A stretch of 64,000 bases of DNA from Sphingomonas ginkgonis. Its GTDB lineage: Bacteria; Pseudomonadota; Alphaproteobacteria; Sphingomonadales; Sphingomonadaceae. Numbering within the stretch: the first letter of the stretch is position 1; each line of letters begins with the position of its first letter. The position numbers and the translations under genes are program-made. This document shows positions 16,618-26,315 of the stretch, in pieces. The notes beneath the pieces are model-generated. The model was given only the letters and a program-made list of their open reading frames with translations, was not told the DNA's origin and made no database searches. The stretch spans positions 1,730,501 through 1,794,500 of the forward strand of contig NZ_RWJF01000001.1 of NCBI RefSeq assembly GCF_003970925.1, in the 5' to 3' direction.

Positions 16618-17178
16618 ATGGCACGGGTGATCAAATTCGAGGATCATGCGCTGGCGCGGCTGCGCGCGCGCTGCGCCGCGGCGGAAGAAGCCAACCAGGA
16701 TCTGATCGCCTTCGCCCGCGGCCATTCCGGCGCGGTCAGCTCGATTCACGCGGCCGTGCTCGCGGGCCTCGAGGCGGACGATCTCGACCACCTCTTCCAT
16801 ATCGTCACGCAGGAGTGGCCGCTGCTGCTCGGCCTCGACGCGGTGGCCTTGGCGCTTAGCGTCGGCGAGCGCGGGTTCCGCGTCGATTCGAGCGGTGTCC
16901 AATTGGTCGAGCCGCTGCTGCTGAGCCGGCTGATCGACGAGGTCGACGGCGTGGTGCTGCGTTCGGCCGAGCGCGGCCACCCGCTGTTCGGCCCGGCCTG
17001 CGACCTCATCCGCGCCGAGGCGCTGATCCGCATCGGTCTCGACGACAGCCTTCCGCTGCCGGGGCTGCTGGTGCTCGGCCAGCGCCAGGAACAATCGCTC
17101 GACACGCGCCACGGGTCGGAGCTGCTGATGTTCCTCGGGCACAGCCTTGCCGCTATGCTCAAGCGGTGGATCAGCTAG
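16618..17178 (+). CDS. DUF484 family protein
   Basis: 186-residue GAF-like DUF484 protein of unknown function, with LIAFARGHSGAVSSIHAAVL near the N-terminus and HGSELLMFLGHSLAAMLKRW at the end. DUF484 genes commonly precede xerC, and here they overlap by 13 bases. ATG 16618 is preferred over an in-frame GTG at 16597. Confidence 0.85.
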   Translation: MARVIKFEDHALARLRARCAAAEEANQDLIAFARGHSGAVSSIHAAVLAGLEADDLDHLFHIVTQEWPLLLGLDAVALALSVGERGFRVDSSGVQLVEPLLLSRLIDEVDGVVLRSAERGHPLFGPACDLIRAEALIRIGLDDSLPLPGLLVLGQRQEQSLDTRHGSELLMFLGHSLAAMLKRWIS

Positions 17179-18086
17179 CGTCCCATCCCGCGACGGCCAC
17201 CGCCGTCCGCTTCATCGAGCATCTTGGCAGCGACCGGCGGCGCAGCCCGCACACGGTCCGCGCCTATGGCACGACGGCGCACAGCTTCATCGCCTTCCTC
17301 GGCCGTCATCGCGGCGAGGCGATCGGCCGCTTCACCTTGCTGTCGATCCAGGCCACCGACCTGCGCGCCTATCTGGCCGAGCGACGCGGCGGGGGGCTTG
17401 GCGCCGCCTCCGCCGCGCGCGAGATGTCCGCGGTGCGTGCCTTCCTCCGCTTCGCCGCCAACGAGGAGGGGGAGGCACCGCAACTGCCGCGGACCCGGGC
17501 CCCGAAGCGCCCCCGAACGCTGCCGCGGCCGGCCAGCCCGGACGACGCGATGGCGCTGGCGGAGGACGCCGGGGAGTTCGCCTCGACCCCCTGGATCGGC
17601 ACGCGCGACCTCGCCATCCTGCTGCTGCTCTACGGCTCCGGGCTGCGAGTATCGGAAGCACTGTCGCTGAGCGCGCGCGACCTCCCGCTAGGGCAGGTGC
17701 TGCGAGTGACGGGCAAGCGCAGCAAGCAGCGCGTCGTGCCGCTGCTGCCGGCGGTGCGCGAGGCGATCGAGGCCTATCTGAAGGACTGTCCCTGGCCGAT
17801 CCGCGGCGAACGCCCGCTGTTCGTCGGCGCGCGAGGCGGTCCGCTCAATCCCGATTTGGTCCGTCGCTCGGTTCGGGCCGCGCGGGCGAGGCTGGGGCTG
17901 CCGGACAGCCTGACCCCGCACGCGCTCCGCCACAGTTTCGCGACGCACCTGCTCGCGCGAGGCGCCGACCTGCGGTCGCTGCAGGAACTGCTCGGCCATG
18001 CCAGTCTGTCGTCGACCCAGATCTACACCGGGGTCGATGCGGCGCATCTGCTCGACGTGTACCGCCACGCCCACCCGCGGGCCTGA
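17166..18086 (+). CDS. xerC: Tyrosine recombinase XerC
   Basis: Site-specific recombinase that with XerD resolves chromosome dimers at dif. N-terminal SAM-like DNA-binding domain (about 10-100) and catalytic domain with Arg161 (GLRVSEAL), Lys184 region (TGKRSKQR), His252 and Arg255 (HALRH), His278 (LGHAS) and nucleophile Tyr287 (TQIYTG). 306 residues. GTG start within the DUF484 gene. The housekeeping context argues against a mobile-element integrase. Confidence 0.92.
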   Translation: MDQLASHPATATAVRFIEHLGSDRRRSPHTVRAYGTTAHSFIAFLGRHRGEAIGRFTLLSIQATDLRAYLAERRGGGLGAASAAREMSAVRAFLRFAANEEGEAPQLPRTRAPKRPRTLPRPASPDDAMALAEDAGEFASTPWIGTRDLAILLLLYGSGLRVSEALSLSARDLPLGQVLRVTGKRSKQRVVPLLPAVREAIEAYLKDCPWPIRGERPLFVGARGGPLNPDLVRRSVRAARARLGLPDSLTPHALRHSFATHLLARGADLRSLQELLGHASLSSTQIYTGVDAAHLLDVYRHAHPRA

Positions 18087-18191
18087 GCGAGGTCGTCCAC
18101 GGGCGGCTGGCCGGGTGGGGAGCGGCGGAGGGCTGCCGACCCGCGGACGTGCAGCCGGATTGAACGCCTGCGGTTAGCGAGATGCTAAAGA

Positions 18192-18212
18192 CCCGGTTCG
18201 GACCGAGCCGGG
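18192..18212. other. Hairpin downstream of xerC
   Basis: CCCGGTTCG and CGAGCCGGG form a 9-bp stem (one G-T pair) around GAC. No T tract follows, so termination is uncertain. Apart from this and a weak stem at 18292-18313 (AGTCGCC/GGCGACT) next to the gshB stop, the 235-base gap between xerC and gshB shows nothing. Confidence 0.4.
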
Positions 18213-18321
18213 CTCGGGCCAACTGTTTCGCACAACGCGAACTTTCCATCCGAAGCCGACCAGTCTCCCGATCCATTAACGGCGTCGCGCAAGTCGCCGG
18301 GCTGGCGGCGACTCGGGTGGT

Positions 18322-19281
18322 TCAGGTTGAACGATGCTCGGCGTGCCTGCGCTCGATCGCGTCCCAGATCAGCGCGGGCGTGTCGGTGCCGTTGAAGCGG
18401 TCGATGGCGACGATCCCGGTCGGAGAGGTCACGTTGATCTCGGTCAGCATGCCGCCGATCACGTCGATGCCGACGAACAGCAAGCCGCGCTGGCGGAGTT
18501 CGGGCCCGAGGGCGGCGCAGATCTCCTGCTCGCGGTCGGTGAGCTCGACCTTCTCCGCGGATCCGCCCGCGGCGAGGTTGGACCGGATTTCGCCCATGCC
18601 GGGCCGGCGGTTGATCGCACCGGCGACCTCGCCGTCGATCAGCACGATCCGCTTGTCGCCGTCAGCCACGGCTGGAAGGAAGGCCTGGACGATGAACGGC
18701 TCGCGCCAGACATGGGTGAAGAGCTCGGCAAGGGCGCCGAGGTTCGCCCCGTCGCGGCCGATCTTGAAGACCGCCGCGCCGGCGTTGCCGTGGAGCGGCT
18801 TGACCACGACCTCGCCATGTCTTTCGCGGAAGGCCTGCACCTCGGCGAGGCTGCGGGTGATCAGCGTCGGCGGCATGAACCGCGCGAAGTCGAGCACGAA
18901 GAGCTTCTCGGGCGCGTCGCGGACCGAGCGGGGGTCATTCACCACCAGCGTTTCGCTGGCGATCCGCTCGAGCAGGTAGGTGGCGGTGATGTAGCCGATG
19001 TCGAACGGCGGATCCTGCCGCATCAGCACCACGTCGACGTCGCGGGCGAGATCGAGACGGACCGGCTCTCCGGCCGCGAAATGGTCACCTTGGACCCGCT
19101 GCACCGTGACCGGCCGCGCCAGCGCGGAGACCCGGCCATCCTCGTAGCTCAGCTGGTCGGCGAGATAGTGGAACAGCTGGTGGCCGCGCGCCTGGGCGGA
19201 CAGCATCAGCGCGAAGGTGGAGTCGCCGGCGATGCCGATCGATTCCAGCGGGTCCATCTGGACGGCGACGCGGAGGCTCAT
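18322..19281 (-). CDS. gshB: Glutathione synthetase
   Basis: ATP-grasp enzyme joining gamma-glutamylcysteine and glycine. 319 residues. MSLRVAVQMDPLESI at the N-terminus, RQDPPFDIGYI, VVKPLHGNAGAAVF (ATP grasp), NRRPGMGEIRSN and GIDVIGGMLTEINVTSPTG at the C-terminus are diagnostic. ATG 19281 chosen by alignment with this start block. Lies 32 bases after yraN, probably in the rsmI-yraN-gshB operon. Confidence 0.95.
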   Translation of the reverse strand: MSLRVAVQMDPLESIGIAGDSTFALMLSAQARGHQLFHYLADQLSYEDGRVSALARPVTVQRVQGDHFAAGEPVRLDLARDVDVVLMRQDPPFDIGYITATYLLERIASETLVVNDPRSVRDAPEKLFVLDFARFMPPTLITRSLAEVQAFRERHGEVVVKPLHGNAGAAVFKIGRDGANLGALAELFTHVWREPFIVQAFLPAVADGDKRIVLIDGEVAGAINRRPGMGEIRSNLAAGGSAEKVELTDREQEICAALGPELRQRGLLFVGIDVIGGMLTEINVTSPTGIVAIDRFNGTDTPALIWDAIERRHAEHRST

Positions 19282-19313
19282 GCCGGGGCGACTAGGCGAC
19301 CCGTTCGGCTTTG

Positions 19314-19667
19314 TCACCCGCTCCAGACATTCTCCTGGTGGCGCGGAAGGCGACCCGGGACAATGTAGACGACGTCGATGCGGATCATGTCGCAGCCGTT
19401 GCCGTATCGATGCGCGAGCTGCTCCGCTGCGGCGGCGACCCGGGCGAGGCGCGGCTCGTCGAGCGCGTAGCTGGCGGCGCCGGCGGTCGCGCGCTGCTTC
19501 ACCTCGACGAAGGCGAGGGTTCGGCCGCGCCTGGCGACCAGGTCGATCTCGCCGCCGGGGACGCGCACCCGGCGCGCGAGGATCCGCCAGCCCTTGAGCT
19601 GCAGCCAGAGCCCGGCGAGCGCCTCGGCGCGCCGCCCGCGAACCTCGGCGGCGACACGGTCCCTCAC
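19314..19667 (-). CDS. yraN: UPF0102 protein YraN
   Basis: 117-residue endonuclease-like protein of unknown role. Blocks RGRRAEALA, GGEIDLVARRGRTLAFVEVKQR (PD-(D/E)XK-like: E-I-D and E-V-K) and DVVYI. GTG start overlaps the rsmI stop (GTGA). The rsmI-yraN pair next to an LpoA-like gene reproduces the conserved yraL-yraM-yraN neighbourhood of other proteobacteria. Confidence 0.9.
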   Translation of the reverse strand: MRDRVAAEVRGRRAEALAGLWLQLKGWRILARRVRVPGGEIDLVARRGRTLAFVEVKQRATAGAASYALDEPRLARVAAAAEQLAHRYGNGCDMIRIDVVYIVPGRLPRHQENVWSG

Positions 19668-20515
19668 TTGCCGGCGAGCTCGAGGGCGCGGGCGTAGACC
19701 CGCTTGCGGGGCAGCTTCAGCGCGGCGGCGACATCGGCGGCAGCGCGGGACGGCGACTGGCTGGCGAGCGCGGCGGCGAGTGCCTCGTCGAGTTCCTCGC
19801 CGCTCGCCTCCGCTGCCGGCGCCGGCGGACCGACGACGATCACGATCTCGCCGCGCGGCGGCGCGTCGGCATAGCGGTCGGCGAGGGTCGCGAGCGTTCC
19901 CGTCACGCATTCCTCGTGCAGCTTGGTGAGCTCGCGCGCGACCGCCGCCTCGCGGGCGCCGAGTCCGTCGGCGAGCGCGGCGAGCGTGTCGCCGAGGCGT
20001 GGGCCACTTTCGTAGAGGACGAGGCTGGCGCGGATGCCGGCGACCTCGGCGATCGCCTCGGCGCGCGCCTTCTCCTTTGCGGGAAGAAAGCCGAGGAAGA
20101 GGAACCGGTCGGTCGGCAGCCCGGCCAGCGTCAGCGCCGCGACCGCCGCGCAGGGGCCGGGGAGGGTGTTCACCGGATGGCCAGCGGCTCGGGCGTCCCG
20201 GACCAGCTTGTAGCCCGGGTCCGAGATGAGCGGCGTGCCGGCATCGCTGATCAGCGCGATGGCGTGATCGGCAAGCAGCGCCAGGATCGAGTCGCGCTCG
20301 GCCTCGCTCGTATGGTCGGTGTAGTTGATCATCCGCGCCGTCGAGCCGACGTGCTGGAGCAGGCGCGCGCTGACCCGGCGATCCTCGACCAGGACGCGGT
20401 CGGCCCGACGCAGAACGTCGGCGGCGCGCGACGTCATGTCGCCAAGATTGCCGATCGGCGTCGCCACGATATAGAGGCCGGGAGCGAGACGTTCGTCCAT
20501 AAGGTGACGTGCCAT
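19664..20515 (-). CDS. rsmI: 16S rRNA 2'-O-methyltransferase RsmI
   Basis: SAM-dependent methyltransferase that modifies C1402 of 16S rRNA. About 283 residues; motifs LYIVATPIGNLGDMT at the N-terminus, LISDAGTPLISDPGY, TLPGPCAAVAALTLAGLPTDRF and KLHEECVTGTL. ATG 20515 is preferred because GAGGGA lies 6-7 bases upstream; an internal ATG at 20500 has no such site. With this start its ATG overlaps the divergent ATG of the LpoA-like gene at 20514. Confidence 0.92.
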   Translation of the reverse strand: MARHLMDERLAPGLYIVATPIGNLGDMTSRAADVLRRADRVLVEDRRVSARLLQHVGSTARMINYTDHTSEAERDSILALLADHAIALISDAGTPLISDPGYKLVRDARAAGHPVNTLPGPCAAVAALTLAGLPTDRFLFLGFLPAKEKARAEAIAEVAGIRASLVLYESGPRLGDTLAALADGLGAREAAVARELTKLHEECVTGTLATLADRYADAPPRGEIVIVVGPPAPAAEASGEELDEALAAALASQSPSRAAADVAAALKLPRKRVYARALELAGK

Positions 20516-21641
20516 GACATCTTCCCTCACCCTGCGGCAAGCTTGGCTCTGGGCGGCCGCGACGGCCACGCTGCTGGCGGGGTGCGCGCGCGGGGGCGGC
20601 AACGAGCCCCAGGTGCTGCCCCGTCCGCCCGGCGAGATGGCGAGCAACGGGGTGGCGGTGATCGTCCCCCTGTCCGGCGAGAATGGCGCGGTCGGCCAGT
20701 CGCTGGCGAACGCCGCCAGGCTTGCGCTGCTCGACAGCGGCAACCAGGCGCTTCGCCTCAAGGTCTACGACAGCAACCGGGCGGGCGCCGCGGCGGCGAT
20801 GTTCCAGGCACTCGGTGACGGCAACCGGCTGGTGCTCGGGCCGCTGCTCGCCGCCGACGTGCGCGCGGTGGCGCCCGTGGCGGCGCGGGCCAACGTGCCG
20901 GTGGTGGCCTTCTCCAACGACGAGAGCGTCGCGGGGAACGGCGTCTACATCCTCGGCATCACGCCCGGGCAATCGATCGACCGGGTGGTCCGCTACACGC
21001 GTCAGCAGGGCGCGGCGCGCTTCGCCGCCTTGACCCCGCAGACCATCTACGGCGAGCGGGCGGCACCCGCCTTCGCGGCGGCGGTGCAGCGGAGCGGCGG
21101 GGTGGTCGCAGGCGCCCAGACCTATGGCCGCACCGCCGACGGACTGCGCGGCGCGGCTCGCGCGATCGCCGCCGGCAGCCCCGATGCGGTGCTGGTGGCG
21201 GATGGCGCGCGGGCTGCAGCGTCAGCGGCCGCGGTACTCAAGCCGGGGCCGCAGCGCCGCCTGCTCGGCACCGAGCTGTGGGCCGGCGAGCGCGACCTCG
21301 GCGCCTCGCCCGCGCTCCGCGGTGCGCTGTTCGCGGCGGCGCCCAACCAGCGCTACGGTCAGTTCGTCCAGCGCTACCGGGCTCGCTTCGGGAGCGCGCC
21401 GTTCCGCATCAGCAGCCTCGGCTACGACGCCGTGCTGCTGACGATACGAGCCGCGCGGGGCTGGAGTGCCAACAAGCGCTTCCCGGTTCGTCAGCTGCTC
21501 GACAGCGACGGCTTCGCCGGGGTCGACGGGATCTTCCGCTTCGGCCGCAACGGCATCGCCCAGCGCGCGCTCGAGGTCCGGCGGGTCACTGCCGCGGGCA
21601 GCGAGGTGGTGAGCCCGGCAGCGACCAGCTTCGGGGCTTAG
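20514..21641 (+). CDS. Penicillin-binding-protein activator, LpoA/LppC-like lipoprotein
   Basis: 375-residue lipoprotein with signal peptide and lipobox LLAGC (Cys at about 23). The mature part has a periplasmic-binding-protein fold with the opening VAVIVPLSGENGAVGQSLANAARLAL. In enterobacteria LpoA activates PBP1a from the outer membrane; this shorter alphaproteobacterial form probably corresponds to its C-terminal domain. Position next to rsmI-yraN supports orthology. Start codon shares CATG with rsmI. Confidence 0.85.
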   Translation: MTSSLTLRQAWLWAAATATLLAGCARGGGNEPQVLPRPPGEMASNGVAVIVPLSGENGAVGQSLANAARLALLDSGNQALRLKVYDSNRAGAAAAMFQALGDGNRLVLGPLLAADVRAVAPVAARANVPVVAFSNDESVAGNGVYILGITPGQSIDRVVRYTRQQGAARFAALTPQTIYGERAAPAFAAAVQRSGGVVAGAQTYGRTADGLRGAARAIAAGSPDAVLVADGARAAASAAAVLKPGPQRRLLGTELWAGERDLGASPALRGALFAAAPNQRYGQFVQRYRARFGSAPFRISSLGYDAVLLTIRAARGWSANKRFPVRQLLDSDGFAGVDGIFRFGRNGIAQRALEVRRVTAAGSEVVSPAATSFGA

Positions 21642-21720
21642 AACCGCAGAAATACGGCGTTTCCGCCACGAGTGAAAAGAGTCATGCTGCCGCTCTTCGA
21701 GAGAGAGGAGAGCAGGGGCC

Positions 21721-22104
21721 ATGGTCACGCTTTCGATCGCGCTGACGATGATGCTGCAGGGACCCGTCATCGACGCCCAGCGCCAGAGCTTCATGAAGTG
21801 CCTCGCCGCAGCGACCACCAGAGGGAGCGAGCAGAAGGTGGCGGCGGAGGACGTCGATGCCTTCCTTCGCCAGGCGTGCGGAGCGGACGGCGAGCGGCTC
21901 AAGGCGTCGCTGATCAAGTTCGACACGACCCACGGTGTCGGCCGCAAGCAGGCGGAAGCCGACGACCAGCAGATGATCGAGGATTTTTACAAGGACGCGG
22001 TCGGGCATTTCCGCGCCCGCGCCACGCCGCTCGACGCCAAGCCGGTGACCGCGGCTGCGCCGCCCGGGACCCCGCCCGCTCAGCCGGCGGTTGTTCCGAA
22101 GTAG
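21721..22104 (+). CDS. Hypothetical small protein
   Basis: 127 residues, no family recognised. A short hydrophobic N-terminus (MVTLSIALTMMLQG) could be a weak export signal; two cysteines (27 and 50) and a proline/alanine-rich tail follow. GAGAGGAGAG upstream supports the start at 21721. Ends four bases before the convergent hemW stop. Confidence 0.65.
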   Translation: MVTLSIALTMMLQGPVIDAQRQSFMKCLAAATTRGSEQKVAAEDVDAFLRQACGADGERLKASLIKFDTTHGVGRKQAEADDQQMIEDFYKDAVGHFRARATPLDAKPVTAAAPPGTPPAQPAVVPK

Positions 22105-22108
22105 GCGC

Positions 22109-23284
22109 TCAGTTCGCGGCGACTTCGGCGAGGATCGAGTCGAGCAGCAACCGGCCGGGCTCCGTCAGCGCGAGGTGACCGGGCGTGCGGGCGACCAGCC
22201 CGTGCGCGACGAGGCTGGCGACCTTTCGCTCGTCGATCAGTGGCGCTCCGGTCCTCGCGGCGAGGCGGTCCGGATCGATGCCCTCGGCCAGCCGAAGGCC
22301 CATGACCAGCGCCTCGTGCGCCGCCTCGACGGGCGTGAGCGGCGCCGCCTCCACCATGCCGTGGCCGTTGCGCGCGAGACCCGAGAGAAAATTCTCCGGC
22401 TTGCGGTGGCGCACCGTCCGCTCGCCTAGGCGGCGGCCATGCGCGCCGGGGCCGATCCCGGCATAGTCGCGATAGCGCCAGTAGGTGAGATTGTGCCGGC
22501 TCTCCTCGCCCGGACGGGCGTGATTGCTGATCTCGTAGGCGGGCAGGCCGGCGGCAGCGGTGCGTTCCTGGGTCTGCTCGAACAGGTCGGCGGCGGCATC
22601 GGTGGCGAGCGGTTCGAGCTTGCCCGCGGCGTGGAGCGCGGCGAAGCGCGTGCCCGGCTCGATCGTCAGCTGATAGAGCGAGAGGTGGCCGGTGCCGAAG
22701 CTAAGCGCCCGGTCGAGCATCGTCGCCCATTGCCCGGCGGTCTGGCAGGGCAGGGCGTAGATGAGATCGAAGCTGACCCGCGCGAACTGCTGCTGGGCGT
22801 TGGCCAGTGCCGCCAGCCCCTCCTCGACACCGTGCGCTCGGCCGAGGAAGCGTAGCGCTCTGTCATCGAGTGACTGGAGACCGAGGCTGACCCGGTTGAC
22901 TCCCGCGGCGGCGAGATCCGCGAAGCGCTCGGCCTCAACCGAGGAAGGGTTGGCCTCGAGCGTGATCTCGACGTCGCCGGCCGGCCGCCAGTGGGTCGTC
23001 GCGGCATCGATCAGCGCGGCGACGGTGCGCGGGTCCATCAGCGAGGGGGTGCCGCCGCCGAAGAAGATGCTGGTCAGCCGCCGTCCGGGCAGCCGGCGTG
23101 CCTCATAAGTGAGGTCCGCGAGCAACGCCTCGCGCCAAATCGACTGGTCGATGTCGCTCCGGACGTGAGAATTGAAGTCACAATAAGGACATTTGGATAC
23201 ACAGAAAGGCCAGTGAACATATAATGCTAGCGCGTTCTCCGAAGAGGAGTTGTTAATGCTTGGGGCGGCAGAATCGCGAACCAT
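22109..23284 (-). CDS. hemW: Radical SAM protein HemW
   Basis: 391 residues, oxygen-independent coproporphyrinogen-III-oxidase-like; HemW is regarded as a heme chaperone. The [4Fe-4S] motif CVSKCPYC (Cys-x3-Cys-x2-Cys) sits near residue 27-34 after YVHWPF. Also FFGGGTPSLM, ITLEANPSS, RVSLGLQS and YEISNHARPG. ATG 23284 is the only start codon between the variable N-terminus and the conserved block; it lacks a strong ribosome site. Its 5' end overlaps the divergent CAP-domain gene. Confidence 0.92.
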   Translation of the reverse strand: MVRDSAAPSINNSSSENALALYVHWPFCVSKCPYCDFNSHVRSDIDQSIWREALLADLTYEARRLPGRRLTSIFFGGGTPSLMDPRTVAALIDAATTHWRPAGDVEITLEANPSSVEAERFADLAAAGVNRVSLGLQSLDDRALRFLGRAHGVEEGLAALANAQQQFARVSFDLIYALPCQTAGQWATMLDRALSFGTGHLSLYQLTIEPGTRFAALHAAGKLEPLATDAAADLFEQTQERTAAAGLPAYEISNHARPGEESRHNLTYWRYRDYAGIGPGAHGRRLGERTVRHRKPENFLSGLARNGHGMVEAAPLTPVEAAHEALVMGLRLAEGIDPDRLAARTGAPLIDERKVASLVAHGLVARTPGHLALTEPGRLLLDSILAEVAAN

Positions 23285-23906
23285 GATCACGCGCGCTCTT
23301 ATGCTGCTTCTGCTTGCCCTGCCATGCACAGCGACGGCGGCAGTCACGCCCGACCGTCCCAGCGCCAACTGGCCCCAGGCCGCCGACCGCGGCGACGCGC
23401 TGCTGCGCAGGACCGCGCTGCGCCTCCACAACGACGCCCGGCGGCGGTTCGGCGTCGCGCCGCTGACCTGGAACGAGGGCCTGGCGGCGGCCGCGCAGGC
23501 CTATGCCGCGCAGATGGCGGTCACCGGCATCTACCAGCACGACCCGACGCCCGGCCGGCGCAAGCTGATGGGCGAGAACCTCTGGCGCGGCCAGCGCGGT
23601 GTGTTCGGCTACGAGGTGATGATCGGGCTGATGGTCGACGAGGACGCGCTGTTTCAGCCGGGGGTCTTCCCGGCGATCAGCCGCACCGGCAGCTGGCACG
23701 ACGTCGGACATTATACCCAGATTGTCTGGCCGACGACGACCGAGGTCGGCTGCGCAACCGCGTCGAGCGCGACAACCGACTATTTGGTGTGCCGCTATGC
23801 TCCGACCGGGAACAAGGACGGGACGGCGCTGGTCCCTGGAGGGGCCCGGCTTAGCGTCGCGGCGCTGACGGTGGCGGCGGGAGACCCGCTCGCGCCGCTC
23901 CCCTAG
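23256..23906 (+). CDS. Secreted CAP-domain (SCP/PR-1) protein
   Basis: About 216 residues: signal peptide (hydrophobic [14 protein letters not shown]) and a CAP domain with [27 protein letters not shown] and [17 protein letters not shown] plus the closing cysteine in [11 protein letters not shown] proteins have varied extracellular roles; this one is unassigned. The ATG at 23256 is preferred because GAAGAGGAG (23241-23249) is six bases upstream; ATG 23283 would give a shorter signal peptide and share CATG with hemW. The stop overlaps rdgB by four bases. Confidence 0.82.
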   Translation: MLGAAESRTMITRALMLLLLALPCTATAAVTPDRPSANWPQAADRGDALLRRTALRLHNDARRRFGVAPLTWNEGLAAAAQAYAAQMAVTGIYQHDPTPGRRKLMGENLWRGQRGVFGYEVMIGLMVDEDALFQPGVFPAISRTGSWHDVGHYTQIVWPTTTEVGCATASSATTDYLVCRYAPTGNKDGTALVPGGARLSVAALTVAAGDPLAPLP

Positions 23907-24505
23907 GAGAGCGCCGCGACCAGCTTGCGGAAAGCATCCGCGCGATGGCTGATAGCGTGCTTCTCCGCCGGGTCCATCTCGCCGAAGCTCTGCTCACGGC
24001 CGCTCGCGACGAACATCGGGTCGTAGCCGAAGCCGCGTTCGCCGCGCGGCGGCCAGACCAGCGTGCCGTCGACCCGCCCCTCGAAGCTTTCAATCGCACC
24101 GTCCGGCCACGCCAGCGAAAGCGCACAGGCGAAGTGAGCGTCCTGTCCGGCGTCCTCGCCGGCCGCCTCCGTCTCGGTCCAGACCTTCTCCATCGCGCGA
24201 TGCCAGTCACGATTGCCGGCCTCGTCCTCGGCCCAGCGGGCGGAGAAGATGCCCGGACGGCCGTGGAGCGCGTCGACGCACAGGCCGCTGTCGTCTGACA
24301 GCGCGGGAAGACCGGAAAGGTCGGCCGCCTGCCGCGCCTTCAACTCGGCATTGTCGACGAAGCTGTTGCCGGTCTCCTCGGGCTCGGGAAGGTCGAGCTC
24401 CTCGGCGCCGACGCACTCGATCCCAAGCGGCCCGAGCAGGGCGCGGATCTCGCGCAGCTTGCCCTTGTTGTGGGTGGCGATGACGAGCTTCGTCGGGCGC
24501 TTCAC
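23903..24505 (-). CDS. rdgB: dITP/XTP pyrophosphatase (RdgB/HAM1)
   Basis: Hydrolyses non-canonical purine triphosphates to protect DNA and RNA. 200 residues with [44 protein letters not shown] and [13 protein letters not shown], all typical. The ATGA overlap with rph (24502-24505) marks a two-gene operon. Confidence 0.95.
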   Translation of the reverse strand: MKRPTKLVIATHNKGKLREIRALLGPLGIECVGAEELDLPEPEETGNSFVDNAELKARQAADLSGLPALSDDSGLCVDALHGRPGIFSARWAEDEAGNRDWHRAMEKVWTETEAAGEDAGQDAHFACALSLAWPDGAIESFEGRVDGTLVWPPRGERGFGYDPMFVASGREQSFGEMDPAEKHAISHRADAFRKLVAALS

Positions 24506-25206
24506 CGGCCGACCGCCCGGCGCTGGCCCTCGAAGATCTCGCCGCAGCCGATGCGGGCAAGGCGGAGGAGTCGGAGCAGGCTTTCGTCGTCGAAGGTGGC
24601 GCCTTCCGCGCTGACCTGGGCCTCGACGATATTGCCGTCGCTGGTCAGGACGAAGTTTCCATCGCTGCCCGCGCTGGAATCCTCGACATAGTCGAGATCA
24701 AGAACCGCCTGTCCACCGTGGATGCCGCAGCTGACCGCGGCGACCTGCGTCATGATCGGGTCGACGTCGAGCTTGAGCGTGTCGACCGCGAGCCTCAGCG
24801 CGACCCAGGCGCCGCTGATCGAGGCAGTACGGGTGCCGCCGTCGGCCTGGATCACGTCGCAGTCGACGGTGATCTGCCGCTCGCCGAGCTTCTGCAGGTC
24901 GACCACGGCGCGCAGCGAGCGGCCGATCAGGCGCTGGATTTCCTGCGTCCGGCCCGACTGCTTGCCCTTGGCCGCCTCGCGGCTGCCGCGGGTGTGGGTG
25001 GCACGGGGGAGCATGCCATATTCGGCGGTGACCCAGCCCTGGCCCTTGCCGCGAAGGAAAGGCGGGACCCGCTCCTCGAGGCTGGCGGTGACGAGCACTC
25101 GAGTGTCGCCGAAGCTGACCAGACAGCTGCCCTCGGCGTGCTTGGTGAAGCCGGGCTCGAAGCGCAGCTCGCGCATCTGGTCGGGGGCGCGGCCGGACGG
25201 GCGCAT
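24502..25206 (-). CDS. rph: Ribonuclease PH
   Basis: Phosphorolytic 3'-5' exoribonuclease that trims tRNA 3' ends. 234 residues, starting [64 protein letters not shown] and [13 protein letters not shown] are diagnostic. Divergent from hrcA (56-base gap). Confidence 0.95.
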   Translation of the reverse strand: MRPSGRAPDQMRELRFEPGFTKHAEGSCLVSFGDTRVLVTASLEERVPPFLRGKGQGWVTAEYGMLPRATHTRGSREAAKGKQSGRTQEIQRLIGRSLRAVVDLQKLGERQITVDCDVIQADGGTRTASISGAWVALRLAVDTLKLDVDPIMTQVAAVSCGIHGGQAVLDLDYVEDSSAGSDGNFVLTSDGNIVEAQVSAEGATFDDESLLRLLRLARIGCGEIFEGQRRAVGR

Positions 25207-25262
25207 GCAGGTCTCCTTGTTGGTTCGGGCGGTCCCTAGACCCGGCTTGCCGCCAATCCTAG

Positions 25263-26315
25263 ATGGAAAGGACGATGACCGGCCTGCCGCTGCCCGAACT
25301 GAACGACCGCATGCGCTCGATCTTCGGGCTGGTGGTGGAAGCCTATCTGGACCGCGGCCAGCCGGTCGGGTCGAAGGCGCTGGCGGGGAGCGTCAACCTG
25401 TCCTCGGCCTCGATCCGGTCCGTCATGCAGGAATTGGAGGAGCGCGGGCTGCTCACCCACCCGCACACGTCGGCGGGACGGATCCCGACCGAGACGGGTC
25501 TCCGCCTGTTCGTCGACGGGATCATGCAGACGCACCTGCCGGGCGCGCGTGAGCGGGCGGCGATCGAAGCCGAGATCCGCGGCGGCAACCGCCCGGTCGA
25601 GGAGCGACTGGCGGCGGCGACGGCGGCCCTGTCCGGCCTGTCCGCCTGCGCCGGGGTGATCGTCGCCCCCAAGCGCGAGCTGCGGCTGCGCCAGCTCGGC
25701 TTCGTCATGCTCTCGCCCGGGCAGGCGCTGGCGGTGCTGGTCGGTGCCGACGGGAGCGTCGAGAACCGCGTCGTGGCATTGCCGCCCGGAACCAGCGCGG
25801 CGGGACTCGCCGAGGTCGCCAACTACGTCAGCGCGACGCTCGCCGGACTCACGCTCGGAGAGGCCGAAGCGCGGCTCCGGCAGGAGATCCGCGAAAGGCG
25901 CGAGGCGATCGACACGGTGGCGGCGGAGCTGGTCGCGGCCGGGCTGGTGGCGTGGGGGCAGGACAATGCCCGCCGCCCGGTGCTGATCGTTCGGGGTCAG
26001 GCCAACCTCGTCGACGAGCATGCGGCGGCCGATCTCGAGCGGGTCCGAAGCCTGCTCGACGAGCTGGAGGATCGGCAGGAGATCGTCCGGCTGCTGGAGG
26101 GTGCGCAGGAAGGCGAGGGCTGCCGGATCTTCATCGGTTCCGAGAACCGGATGTTCGCTTTGTCGGGCTCCAGCGTGATCGCCGCGCCCTATCGCGGGAG
26201 CGAAGGGCAGGTGCTTGGCGTTGTCGGGGTGATCGGGCCCACGCGGTTGAACTATGCGCGCGTGGTCCCCATGGTGGATTTTACTGCGCAAGCACTGACG
26301 AGATTGATGGGATGA
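25263..26315 (+). CDS. hrcA: Heat-inducible transcription repressor HrcA
   Basis: Represses chaperone genes through CIRCE operators. 350 residues: winged-helix N-terminus with [45 protein letters not shown], then a GAF-like effector domain ending in [21 protein letters not shown]. The ATG at 25275 (GGAAAGGA only two bases upstream) is an alternative start. Overlaps grpE (ATGA). No CIRCE palindrome is visible in the rph-hrcA gap. Confidence 0.93.
   Translation: MERTMTGLPLPELNDRMRSIFGLVVEAYLDRGQPVGSKALAGSVNLSSASIRSVMQELEERGLLTHPHTSAGRIPTETGLRLFVDGIMQTHLPGARERAAIEAEIRGGNRPVEERLAAATAALSGLSACAGVIVAPKRELRLRQLGFVMLSPGQALAVLVGADGSVENRVVALPPGTSAAGLAEVANYVSATLAGLTLGEAEARLRQEIRERREAIDTVAAELVAAGLVAWGQDNARRPVLIVRGQANLVDEHAAADLERVRSLLDELEDRQEIVRLLEGAQEGEGCRIFIGSENRMFALSGSSVIAAPYRGSEGQVLGVVGVIGPTRLNYARVVPMVDFTAQALTRLMG

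Noticed and set aside
17166..18086. XerC as a phage or island integrase
   Set aside because: It is next to DUF484 as in many chromosomes, has standard XerC length and no attachment repeats or cargo nearby.
25207..25262. CIRCE operator in front of hrcA
   Set aside because: The TTAGCACTC-N9-GAGTGCTAA palindrome is not present in the short rph-hrcA gap.
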